Assembly: GCA_949287305.1 (NCBI GenBank)
Contig: CASEFX010000018.1
Span: forward strand, 1 to 55,673
Length of the DNA stretch: 55,673 nucleotides
Direction of reading: 5' to 3'
Source: an uncultured Sutterella sp.
GTDB lineage: Bacteria > Pseudomonadota > Gammaproteobacteria > Burkholderiales > Burkholderiaceae_F
The notes beneath the pieces are model-generated. The model worked only from the letters and a program-made list of their open reading frames with translations. It ran no database searches and was not told the DNA's origin. Shown here piece by piece: positions 22,997 through 34,600 of the stretch. The position numbers and the translations under genes are program-made. Positions within the stretch are counted from its first letter, which is position 1. Every line of letters starts with the position of its first letter.

Positions 22997-23009
22997 TGTA
23001 AGTATACTT
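22988..23009. promoter_or_regulatory. two perfect AAGTATACTT palindromes
   Basis: Identical 10-base palindromes at 22988-22997 and 23000-23009, 12 bases apart, downstream of the ATPase gene. They belong to the box family at 20902 and 21117. Confidence 0.7.
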
Positions 23010-23322
23010 AGGCCTGTTTTTGGTACAGTTGAGCGATCATGGTACAGTATGTCGAACTTCAGTCGACACAAGCTGAAAGCGTCGATGTATGCGAGTCCGA
23101 GACCGAACTCGGTATTGGTTGCCTCGAACAACGCTCACTTGTTCGCTGTACTTCGGTAACCGCCCGCCGGTAACCATCCTCTCCCTCTGGCGAAGAATCC
23201 GCCCGGACGGGAGGCCGTGTCCGACGGACGTTCCGCCCCTCCGACGGACGCCGGCGCACTTTGACTCTGCTCAGAATGAGCGTGAGGTGTTTCCTTCGAT
23301 TTTCCCGGAGCGTCACCGAGGG

Positions 23323-23347
23323 TTCTCACAAGGAGGCGGGCCTTTTT
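23323..23347 (+). repeat. third copy of the rplQ terminator arm
   Basis: The 3' arm with its T-run (TTCTCACAAGGAGGCGGGCC then TTTTT) is identical to 20828-20852. The 5' arm is missing, so it is not a complete terminator. It indicates repeated local duplication. Confidence 0.75.
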
Positions 23348-23852
23348 GTCGTGCGTGCTCCCGCCGGCTTCGCCCTGTAGATCACGGGCGAAAAGCGGCA
23401 TTGATTTTCCTCATTTCGCTTGGGAGGCGGCATTTCGCGTTCGCCCGACGAAAAAGAGATCCGCGTGCGCGTTCCAAGGCCCCGCTTTGTCCTTGGCGCG
23501 TTGCGGATGCGTAACGCCCCGCGCCTGCGAAGCGTTCTCGATTCCCGGTTTTTCGTCTTCCGGAGACTTTGCAAATTGGTCGTCGGATCGGGTGCGTTTT
23601 GGTCGATAGGAAATCGGCATTTTCCTGCATTGCGCCGTTTCTCCCCGTCCATTTGTTTGAAAAAGTCCGCAATCCCTTGACGCAAAAGGCGTTGCGCGTT
23701 CCCGTCCCTTCGAGCGTCCACGGAAGAATTTTCCCTGCGGACTGTCGTTTTTCGTTCCCGAACGGTACTCTGAAAGTATGGATAGAGTGCGGTTCCGCGT
23801 CCTCCGGCGCGGAGCATGCGCCCTTGTGTTCGCAAAAAAGTGAGGGACGGGA

Positions 23853-25556
23853 ATGATGACGAAGTGCACGGAAAAGAAAGAGATCGGGAGGACCGTGAGC
23901 GCCCTGTGGGTCGGCGTTTCGCTCGCCCTGGCGGCGGGCGCCGCGTTTTCCGCCCCGCCCGTCTATACGCCCGCCGAAAGGAACGCGATCCGAAGCCTCG
24001 GGCGCGAACCCGTGCGGCAGCTCCAGGAAGACGTCGACCGCTATCGCCAGAGCGAAGAAGTGCGGCAGATGATCGAAAAGCGCCGAGAGATGGAGGCGCG
24101 CGATCCCGTCAAGGTGGAGCCCGCCGAGAAGAAGGGCTTTGAGTTCGAACTCAAGTCGATCGACCACAACGACTCCGAAGTCCTCACGAAGGACGAGATC
24201 GCCGGGGCGGTCGCCCCCTTTCTCGGGCGGCGCGTCGGCATGCCCGAAGTGCGCGAAATGCTCGGGCGCATCAACGCGCTCTACCGCGAAAAGGGCTATG
24301 TCGTCTGCGAAGCGCGTCTGAAGCCGCAGCGCATCCGAAACGGGCGCCTTTTCGTGACGCTCGTCGAAGGAAAGACGGGCGCCGTCACGGTGACGGGAAA
24401 CGACACGACGAACGAAGGCTACATCCGCGGCGCCTTTGACCTCGAAGAGGGGAAGGTCGCGAACTACCGCGACATGAGCGCGGACCTCGTGCACTTCAAC
24501 ATGACGAACGACGTGGTCCTCACGATCGACATCCGCGCAGGGACGGAGCCGGGCACGACCGACTACGAAATCACTTCGCACGAGCCGCCCCTTTGGACCG
24601 CGACCGTCTTTGCCGACACGACGGGGTCGCGCTCGACGGGCCGACCCCGCGTGGGCGCGTCGGTCACGAACCGAAGCGTCTTCGGGCGGCGCGACGCGGC
24701 GACGCTTCTGGGCCTTGCGAGCGAAGGAAGCAAGAGCGTCATGTTTTCCTATGCGATTCCCTTGACGAGCAGGGGGACGCGTCTTTCCGCCTCCGCCTCC
24801 TACGGCGAAGTGGAGGTGATTCAGGGGCCTTCGGCCGAAGGGGACGTCGAAGGGACGTCCGAATACTATTCGCTGCGGCTCGATCATCCGGTTTACGCCG
24901 ACAGCGACATGAAGTGGACGGTCTACGGCGAATGGTCGCGGCAGAAGTCCTCGACCGACTTCTTTGCGGTGACGATCGCCGAGACGACGATCGACACCTG
25001 GCGCTCGGGCGTCGAAGCCATCTTCCTCACGGACCGTTCGGTCTTCTACGCGACGACGGGCGTCGGACGCGCGGACGTTGACGAACACGTCTTCGGGGAA
25101 AAGTGGAGTCAGACGATTCTGACGGGGAACGCCTTTTGGAAAGTCCAGGCGACGCCCTCGATCGCGCTCTCTTTGACGGGCGCCTGGCAGTCGCTCTTGG
25201 GGGGCGACGCCCTGCACACCTCGCAGTACTTCTATCTCGGACACACGAGCGGCGTGCGCGGGTATGAAAACGATGTGATCTCCGCCGAATCGGGCGCCTA
25301 CGTGAACGCGCAGATCGACTGGGCGTTCGCGGGTCCGGGAACGTCGCTCTTCGGGTTCCTGGACGCGGGGAAATTGGGCGGCGAAACGGCCTACGCGAAG
25401 ACGGGGCTCGCCTCCGTGGGGGCGGGCGTCACCTGGCCCCTCTGGCAGGGAGCGAGTCTGACGGGAAGCGTGGGCGTGCCGCTCGTGCGGCATCTGGGCG
25501 AGGAAATGCACGTCAACAAGGCGAGGTTCGACCTTGCGGTTGTCGCGACCTGGTGA
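23853..25556 (+). CDS. TpsB outer-membrane transporter of a two-partner secretion system
   Basis: 567 residues. A long basic N-terminus and signal peptide (about 1-33) are followed by a Gln/Arg/Glu-rich helix. POTRA domains come next (FELKSIDHNDSEVLTKDEI to LFVTLVEGK, about 90-170) and then a 16-strand-type beta barrel. The secretion motif VRGYEN (near residue 470) sits in the L6 loop, as in FhaC. The last residue is Trp, an aromatic barrel end that BAM can recognise. It exports the adhesin encoded 52 bases downstream. Two adjacent ATGs (23853, 23856) follow GAGGGACGG. Confidence 0.92.
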   Translation: MMTKCTEKKEIGRTVSALWVGVSLALAAGAAFSAPPVYTPAERNAIRSLGREPVRQLQEDVDRYRQSEEVRQMIEKRREMEARDPVKVEPAEKKGFEFELKSIDHNDSEVLTKDEIAGAVAPFLGRRVGMPEVREMLGRINALYREKGYVVCEARLKPQRIRNGRLFVTLVEGKTGAVTVTGNDTTNEGYIRGAFDLEEGKVANYRDMSADLVHFNMTNDVVLTIDIRAGTEPGTTDYEITSHEPPLWTATVFADTTGSRSTGRPRVGASVTNRSVFGRRDAATLLGLASEGSKSVMFSYAIPLTSRGTRLSASASYGEVEVIQGPSAEGDVEGTSEYYSLRLDHPVYADSDMKWTVYGEWSRQKSSTDFFAVTIAETTIDTWRSGVEAIFLTDRSVFYATTGVGRADVDEHVFGEKWSQTILTGNAFWKVQATPSIALSLTGAWQSLLGGDALHTSQYFYLGHTSGVRGYENDVISAESGAYVNAQIDWAFAGPGTSLFGFLDAGKLGGETAYAKTGLASVGAGVTWPLWQGASLTGSVGVPLVRHLGEEMHVNKARFDLAVVATW

Positions 25557-25608
25557 GGTCCTGCGAACACGCGGTGAATGGAAAAGATTTCGATATTGAG
25601 GCTGGCGT

Positions 25609-28600
25609 ATGAATAAGATCTTCAAGATTCTCTGGAACAAGGTTCGATCCGCCCACGTCGTCACCGACGAAACGAAAACTTCCTGCGGCAAGGGCCGTCA
25701 GGGGTCGACTCTTGTGAAGACGGTCGCGGGAGGCGCGGCGGCTTCGATTCTTGCGGGCGCGCTGGGCGCTTTGTTGCCGACGGCCGGACTGGCGGCGAGC
25801 GTGATCACGCGTCCCGGCGGGACGGAACTCAAGCCCACCAACGGACGTTTCGACATCACGGCGCAAAAGGTGCAGGACGGCACCGGCATCAACCGGTTCG
25901 ATCAGTTCAAGCTCGACAAGGGGAACATCGCCAATCTGCATTTCAGCACGCAGGTGGGCGGCGGCGAAGCCGATCGGCTCTTGAACTTCGTCAATACGGG
26001 GATCGAGGTGAACGGCACGGTGAACGCCCTCAAGAACGGAAAGATCGGGGGCGACCTCTACTTCATTTCTCCGGGCGGCATGGTGGTCGGGTCCACGGGC
26101 GTCATCAACGCGGGAAGCCTTACCGTCGCGGTTCCGACGGAGGAACGCTTTGACGAGTGGATTACGGCCGTGGAGTACGGTTCCACCACGCACAAACCGT
26201 ATTCGGCCGAATTCGCGAAGGCCTTGGAAGAAGGCGCCTATCCGATCAATCCGACGGGCATCATTACGGTTGCGGGCAGCATCAACGCTGGCAACCGCGT
26301 TGCGCTTTCCGCAGCTGAAATAAACGTGGCGGGCAAAGGACGTATCGAGACGGGCATCAGCAACTTTGCCGACATGGTCAACATCAAGGACGAGTCGGAC
26401 AGCATCACCGCGGATGCGGGTTTGGGTGAGGCCGATCTCAGTTTCGTGCCGGATCCGGAGTCGGGCGACATTCTGCTCGTGGCGCGCTCCGAAGGGGACG
26501 ACAGTTCGCTTCGTCTTCCCTGGGAGGAAGGCGTGGGCCTCGGCAATCTGACCGCCACGAAAGTCGACCGCAAGGCTTCGATCACGGTGGAAGAGGACGC
26601 CGTCGTGAAGGCGACGGGCGACATCACGGCCGAAGCGAGCGCGTCGAACACGAGCTACGACGTCGAGCGCGGAACCTTCTTCCCGGAACCCGAAGAAGGG
26701 GACGTCAATCAGAACGTCAACGGAAAGACGGGCATTGCGTCCGCAAACGTGACGGCGGACGTGATGATCGCGGGCACGCTCGAGGCGGGCGGAGACGTGA
26801 ATCTCTCGGCCGAGACCGTGAACGTGATCGACCACACTTTCGGATTCAATTTCGCCACCGTGAGCGAACAGATCGGAGGGAGCCTCTTTGCGAATCTTGT
26901 GGGCTCCACCGTTGAATACGTGAACCTCAGCGGCCGCTCGAACGTGACCGTCGCCGAGGGCGGTTCCGTAACGGCGGGCGGTAACATCACGGCCAATGCC
27001 GAGAACCGTACCCGCGTCGAGGTCGGCGATTCGACGGCCTGGAAGAATTACGGTCATCTCTTCTCGACTGATAAGGAAAGCAAGATTCCCGTCGCGGCCG
27101 TGGCGGTGGCCCTGGTCGATGCGACGAGCAACGTCACGATTGACGGAACCCTGCGTACGGACAAGAATCTCACGCTCTCGGCGAAGAACGACTACGACGT
27201 CGACGTAGGAACGATCTCGACGATACAGGGAACGTCCCAGCCCCAAGGTTCGCTCGTCGTGGGCGACTTCACGTCGGACGCCTTCGTGACGGTCGGCCGG
27301 TCCGCCGTTCTGGGGTCGAAGACAGACGGCGGACAGATGGGCAAGGTGACGGCGGCCGCGGAAACGGCGAACCGCGTGGAAACCTCGGCCGAGACCTACG
27401 TCGCGCCCGAAGGGAATATTGCGCTCGCCATCAACGTGACGGACTTCGACTCTGCGGCGGACGTGACCTTCCAAAACGGGCTCGCCTCCACGGCTTCCGA
27501 GATCGACATTCACGCGCTCAACAAGACCGAAACGCTCGACGTGCTATCGAAGACCACGGTGGGCGACCGCGGCATTCTCATGAAACTCCAGGGGTTTGCG
27601 GCGGACACCGCCATGGGGCTCTTCGACAAGTTGACGGGCATCGCCAACCAGATCGGCAACGACAAGGCCTCCGGCACGATCGGGACGGCCAAGTTCCAGC
27701 TCGGCGGCGCGGTCGGCGTCGTCACGAACAATCAGTCCGCCTCCGTGTCTCTTGACGACTTCGGCAGGAGCTTCACGGCGGACGGCAACGTCACGGTGAA
27801 GAGCGAGTCGATTCTTGCCGACCATCACTACGAAGTGACGACGAAGCAGCAGATCGACCAGAACGCCGGCAACGAAGGGAAGGAAGGTCAGGGTGCCGTC
27901 GCGGTGCTCGTGGTCGAATCTTCGCCCGACGACATCTTCGACGAGACGGGTACGAAGGTGGGCGAGCGCCCGTCCGAAAACGTTTCGTCGTCGGTCACGA
28001 TCGCCGCCGATACGGTGCTCCAAAGTCTGAACGGAATCGTCGAGGCGGCGAGCCACACCGACATCACGAAGGACCGCTTTGAATTCCTCAAGAAGGAACT
28101 CGAGCAAAGCCTCCTCAATTTCGGAAGCTTCTTCGCGAGCGACACACAGTGGAAGGACAGCGCCGACGAATTCGAGACCGCTAGGAAGAACCTGATCAAC
28201 GCGTTCGACGCCCTCGGTTCCGGGGACTCCACGTCAGAGAACTTCGGGAAGTTCATCGACGCCATGGGCGCCTTCGCCGACTTCCTGGCCGCCACCTTCG
28301 GCGTTCCGGGAACGGTGACGGGCATCGCGTCGGCCGGGCTTGAACTCGGCTACGACATCCTCGACATCGTCAATCCGATCAGCTACACGAACGCCTACGT
28401 CTCGGCGGGAAGCGTCACGAACGACGCGCAGACCGAGAACCCGATTTCCATCGCGGCGTCGGTGGGCTATGTCTCGCAGACGTCCGCCAACGCCGTCACG
28501 ATCGACCGCGGCGCCGCGCTCCGGGGTGCGGAGGTGAAGGTCAACGCCGAATCGAAGAACGGCAACATCGCGATGGGAGGCTACCTCGACAACTTCTTCG

Positions 28601-31600
28601 GCTTCCCGCTTCCGAACCGCGACAAGGCGAAGGCCGTCGGGGCGACGGTCGTCTACAACACCGTGTCGTCCGACAATCTGGTGCGTCTCAATGAGGGCGT
28701 AACTCTCGATTCGACGGCGCGCAACGTGAGCCTCACGGCGAAGGACGCCTTGGACGTCGCCACGATCACGGCCACGGCCGGCATGAATGCGGGCGGCCTC
28801 ACGATTTCGGGTCTTGCCGCCGTGACGGACGCAAACGGCTCGAACCGACTCCTCGTTGACGATGAAGTGAAAATCAGCGCCGAGGGCGCGGGGGCCGACA
28901 TCGCCCTCACGGCCGAGCGCGACGACAGCGTGCAGACGGTCTCTGGCGGCCTCGGCATCGTGAAGTCGGACGAGGGCGGCAGCAGTTCGGCCGTCGGGGC
29001 GGGCGTCGCGGTGAATCTCGGCGGTCTTGCAAACGAACTCGCCGTCAGGAATCTGGAAGAGCCGGGCCAGGGCAATTACTTCAACGCCCTCGGCCATATG
29101 ACTGCGGCGGACGTGATCGACCTCACGGCGGAATCGACCCTCAACGTCAACGCGATCGGCGTGTCGGGCCAGGTCTCCTCGGCGCAAACGGGCGACAAGC
29201 AGCCCGACGCGACGAGCTTCATCGACGAGAACGCCGCGGGCGCCATGACGGAAGACATTTCGGACACCCAGCGGCAGCTCCAGCAGGCGATGGCGCAAAA
29301 CAGCGGCGGCGACAACTGGATCGAAGAGGGGGCGAACCTTCCGAGCAATCCTTCCGGAACCGTCACGCCGCCGGACATTTCGACCGAAGCCGGCGTGGCG
29401 GACGCGGGGAAGGCTGCGAGCACGCTCAACCTGGCGGCCGCGGGCAGTTTCGCCTGGAACGACTTTGATTCCTCGAACACGGTCACCGTCACGAGCGAAG
29501 CCTTCGACGGTCCGTCCTACGCGCTCAACGCGCAGAGCGTGAGCGTGGAGGCGGTCACCGACAAGTGGCTCGGCGCCATTTCCGGCGCGGCGGGCGTCGC
29601 AGCCGTACGCGGTTCGAGCGGAAGCAAAACGAACGCTTCGATCGGCGGCGCGGCGGCGGTGAACCACAGCGTCTTTACGAACACCGTGACGATGAAGGGC
29701 GTCACGACCACCGCCGACACGGTGAACGTCGCCTCGCTCGTGAACGGCACGACGCTTGCCGAAGGTCTCGGCATGAGCGTCGCCGCGGGCTCGTCGCAGG
29801 TCGCCCTCGGCATTGATGCGGGCGTCTCGGTGAATCTCGTGGAAAACACCGTGGGCGCCTCGGTCGACGGCTTTACGAACGTCGACGACGGCGACGATCA
29901 GGCCTTCGTCTACGAACAGGCGGCCTGGTCGGGCGAAACGCAGGTGACGGGCGGAACGAGCTTCGGCGTCGCGGCGGGCGGCTCGAGCGCTTCGGTCGCC
30001 GCGGGCGCTTCGGTCGCCGTGGCGAAGGTCACGAACAACATCTCCTCGACCCTCACGAACGCAAAGATTTCGGGCGCGCAGAAGGTGGACGTCAAGGCGC
30101 TCGCGTCGCTTACGCAGGTGAACACCGCCGTGGGCGCCCAGGTGGCGCAAGGGTCGGGCGCGACCGCCGCGATTTCGGGTTCCGTCATCAGCGCGCAGAT
30201 CGCGAACAACGTGACGGCCGACGTTTCGAACTCTTCGATCGCGATGGCGAACGTCGAGAACGCTTCGGTGTCTGTCCATGCCGAAACGGTCGGTACGGAC
30301 GATGGCGAAGCCGGACACGCGTATGTGGAGCGTGCGCAGGGCGTCGAAGGCGTCTTCTCGCGCGACGAACTTCTCAATACGGAGCTTGTAAGCGGCATCA
30401 CGCTCAAACAGGACGAAAAGGAGAACGGCGCGACGATGAGCGTCGACAACGTTCTCACGGGCGGCGACATGACGCAGGTCTCCGTCGCGTTCGCGACGGG
30501 CGTCGCCGCAACGGGTTCGACCAACTCCACGGGGAGCGCCGGCGTCCTCGTGACGGACTTCACGAACCGCTTCACCTCGTCGACGGACGGACTTTCGGTC
30601 CGCAAGGCTGAAGCGACGGGCAAGGACTTCCGCTACGAGCAGGCGGCGGCTTCGGGCGTGCGCACGGTGAACGTCGCCGCGGGCGTCGCGGCATCCGCGG
30701 GCGGAAATTTCAGTCTGTCCGCTGCCGGTTCCGTCATCGTTTCGGGCGTCAATCAGATGGCAAACGCGACCGCGAAGGGGCTTGAGCTCGACGCGGGCGC
30801 GCTCGGAAGCGACGGCGCCGTCGGTAGCGTCGTCTCGGCCGAAAACTATGCGCACACCGTGAACGTCGCCGGGAACGCGAGCGTTTCGATCGGCAGCGCC
30901 GGTGCCGGCGCGGGCGCCGCCGTGGTGGCGGCCGCCGTCAACAACACCGCGAATGCCGAGGTTTCGGATGCCGAACTCCATGGAAGCGGCACGCAAGCTC
31001 TGGCGGTGACGGCCGACAACGAGGCGCAGACCTGGAGCGCGGGCGTCAACGGCACCGTTTCGACCAACGCCGCGATCGGCGGCGCGTACGTGCAGAACAC
31101 GGTCCTCAACAACGCCGTGGCTTCGGTGAAGAACGTCAAGCTCGACGGGCTCGGCGCGCTCGGCGTTCACGCGTCCGACACGTCGGACCTCTGGACGCTT
31201 TCGGGAAACGTGTCCGTCAACGTGAGTCCGGGCGCGGCCGTGGGCGGAGCCGCTTCCTACGTCCACGCGGCGGGGACGACTGCCGCCTCGGCGGACGGCG
31301 TGACGACGACTGAAACGTCGGCGCCCGACGTGAGCGTCGCCTCCGAAGCGACGGACCAAATTCATACACTTACGCTCGGCGTCTCCGCGAGTCCCACGGT
31401 CGGCGTGGGCGGAAGCGTCGGGATCAATACGATCGACCGAACGGTATCCGCACTGCTCCACGGCCTCGGATCCTATGCGGGGCCGGATGTCGAGCCGACT
31501 TCGGCGTTCGGCGGCGTGGCCGTCGCGGCCGAGAGCCGCGAAACCATTGAAAACCTCGGCATCGTCGTCGGGGCCGGCGCGGTCGGCGTCGGTGCGGGCG

Positions 31601-34600
31601 TGGCCGTCAACACGATCGGCACGAACGTGTCCGTCGAACTCGGTTCTTCGGTTTTTGAAGCGGATACGCTCCTTTTGCAGGCCAAGTCCGCCAACAACAT
31701 TGAAACGGTCGGCGTGGGCGTCTCCGGCGGAGGCGTCTCCGCGGCGGGATCCGTCGTCGTCAACCACATTCAGGGCGATACGACGGCGCTCGTGCGCGAC
31801 GTCACGGCGGACGTTCATGACGCCGCGGCCGTTCTCGCGCAAAGCGACGACGTGATCGGCACCTACGGCGGACAGGCAGCGGGCGCCGGAACCGCGGCGA
31901 TCGGCCTCACCGTGACCGTGGCCGACCGCACCGGCACGACCTCGGCCACGCTGGAAAACGCCGACATCGAAGAAACGGGCAAAGCCGAAAAGGCGGCGGG
32001 CCTTACGGTGGCGGGCGGCGTGACGGACGAACACATCAACGACGCGATCGTGAAGGACGTTTCGATCGGCGCCACGCTCGAAGACAACCGCACGACCGAA
32101 AAGGTCGAGGGCGTGCGCGTCGCCGCGACGAGCACGGCCACCTACAAGACGACGCTCGTCAATGCGGCCGGGGCGGGCATCGCCTCGATGCAGGGCGTCG
32201 GGAGCACCGTGACGCATGCGGGCGCCACCCTTACGGACGTAAAGAATTCGACGCTTCAGTCGGCCTCGGCCGTCGACATTGCGGCGGGCGACTACGCGAA
32301 CTTCGACAACGTGACGACGGCGGGCGGCGTGGCCGGTACCACCGCCGCGGGCGTCGCCTACGCGGGCGTGACGACGAAGCACGAAACCGCAGCCAACGTT
32401 TCGGGGAGCACCCTCAACGGGCCCGACGTGAACCTCGTCGCCGAAGCGAAGGAAGGCGTGAGCGCGCTCGGCATCATCGCCGAGGGCGCCACGATGCTCG
32501 GCGCGAGCGCTTTGGCGAACACCGTGCATCAGGGCTCGTCCGTGGCGACGCTTCTTGAGAATTCGACCGTGACGGGTGCGCGTTACGCGCAAAACGCCGA
32601 TTATCTCGGCCGCATCACGGACCTCGGCGTAGCCGCCGCAGGGGCGGGCGCCGCGGCTGGGGCCGTGAGCGTCTTCCTCAATACGGCGGCAAACGACGTC
32701 TCTTCGACGGTTTCGTCGCAAAGCAAGGTTCTTTCCACGGAATCGATCGCCGTCGAAGCCGGCCGCACGAGCGACTGGAATCAGACGACCGTGACGGCGG
32801 GGCTCGGCCTGGCCGGCGCAGCCACGGCCTTCGTCGCCGTCAACACGATCGAGGGCGAAACGACGCTCACGACGGACGGAAGCACGCTCGGCACGAACGA
32901 GACCGACACGCTCGTCCTCGGCGCGTCGAACGTCGACGACATCGACCTCACGACCGTCTCGGCGAGCGCGTCGCTCGGCTATTCGCTCGGCGCGAGCGTG
33001 CTCGTCAATCAGTTGGACGGCGCGGCTTCGCTCTCCGCGAAGAACAGTACGCTCACGGGTACGGCGATCACGGCGACCGCCGAACAGAACCGCTTCGTCG
33101 ACGCGAATTCCATCTACGGTTCCGCCGCGCTTGCTGGCGGACTTTCGGCCAACGTCGTTTCGACCGTGGTCGGTTCGGTGACGAACGACTACGCGACGCT
33201 TTTCGGCGGCGAGGAAACGGGTCTCTCCGACACCGGCCACGCCGTGGAAGGCTACGTGTCCGCGTACGGCGGCACGGAAACGATCGAAAGCTTCCTCAAG
33301 GAGCACGGCGAATCGCTCTCGGAAGCGGAACGAAAGGAAATTCTCGCCAATGCGGCGCACAACGCTTCCGAGCGTCTTCAGACGGGTACGCACGCGACCT
33401 TCATTGACACGACCGCCACGGGCGAGTCGATTGCGGTCGCCGCCCGTGAAGACGCGATGGAGGGCGCCGGCGTCAACGTGACGGTGGGTTCGGGCACGGG
33501 CAGTCTCGGTGCGGCGCTCGCGGCTTCGGTCGCGACGCTCACCCGTCATCACAACGTCGAAGCCTCGATGACGGGCGGATCGCTCACGGCGAAGGACATC
33601 GCCTTCGGCGCCTCGACGGACGCGGACGACAAGGTGACGGTCATTCAGGTCGCGGGCGGTCTTGCGGCCGGTCAGGCGGCTTGGGTTGATGCAACGAACG
33701 ACGGCGGCGTCGCCACGCTCGTTGCCGGCAAGGCGGCCCTGCAAACCACCGCCGACGACGGCGACATCCTCGTCTATGCGGAAAACACCGGTTCGACCGA
33801 TCTTTATGCTCAGGGCGTCAGCGTGGGCGGCGTTACGGCGGGCGGCATGATCGCTCGCCTCACCGACGTGTCCACGGTCGGAATGAACATTGAAAACGCC
33901 GTCTTTACGGGCGATACGGTGCTCGACGTCGATCGCGCGCAGACCCTCCGCGCCCACGCCATGGCGGGTTACGGCGGCGCAGCCTCCGGCGTGGGGGCCG
34001 AAGCGACCGTAACGGATTCGGGCGACGCGTACGCGACGCTCACGAACGTCACGGCCCGTGACGATGGCCTAACCTTGGCCGACACGGCGACGGAGGAAGA
34101 AAAGGAAGCCGCCGAGGACGGTTTCAGTGCGAACGTCAATCTCCATCCGACGATAGAAGTGATCGCCGACAGCGCGGGCGGCGGCGGTCTTACGGTCGGC
34201 GTCGTCAAGGCTTCCGCGGACGTGACCGGAACGGCCGGTCTCACCGTGACGGGCGGACAGTACCTGACTGCCAACGCAGTTTTTGACGTGGCGGCGGGCC
34301 GCAAGACGGAGAAAGCCGAGGATGCGCTTCGCATCAATGCCGAGATCGACAGCTACGGCGGTTCCGGCGTGGGGGTTTATGTCAACAGCGCCTCTGTGAC
34401 AAACGAAGCTCAGGTATCGGCCGAGATGTCGGGGACGACCTTCGGTGCAAACACCGCTGTGGATCTTGATGCGGAAGCCTTCGCGGACTACGACGCCGTG
34501 GCGCGGGCCGCCTCGGGCGCCCTGATTCGAAGCGACAACAACCACGTTTCGGTTTCGCACGGCGCCGACGTGACCGTCAAGCTGACGGGCGCGGCGACGG

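Larger units (their letters stand above)
22847..23852. other. 1-kb gene-free region between the ATPase cassette and tpsB
   Basis: No open frame here looks like a real gene. It contains the second copy of the rplQ-terminator repeat (22893-22996), boxes at 22988-23009, two looser GGTACAGT motifs (23021-23030, 23040-23049), a paired TCCGACGGACG (23220-23230 and 23240-23250) and the third terminator-arm copy (23323-23347). The tpsB promoter should lie in the last 200 bases, but I cannot fix it. Confidence 0.5.

Noticed and set aside
20902..23009. Replication-origin iterons
   Set aside because: The boxes are 10-base palindromes beside a regulator-like gene, with no replication initiator gene, AT-rich unwinding block or other origin features.
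23382..25691. 769-residue minus-strand frame opposite tpsB
   Set aside because: Arg-rich shadow without family features; tpsB has a signal peptide, POTRA region and VRGY motif.
28234..33957. 1907-residue minus-strand open frame opposite the adhesin
   Set aside because: Arg/His/Gly/Asp-rich with no domain or ribosome site. It is the mirror of the Ala/Ser/Thr/Val-rich adhesin codons in a GC-rich genome.
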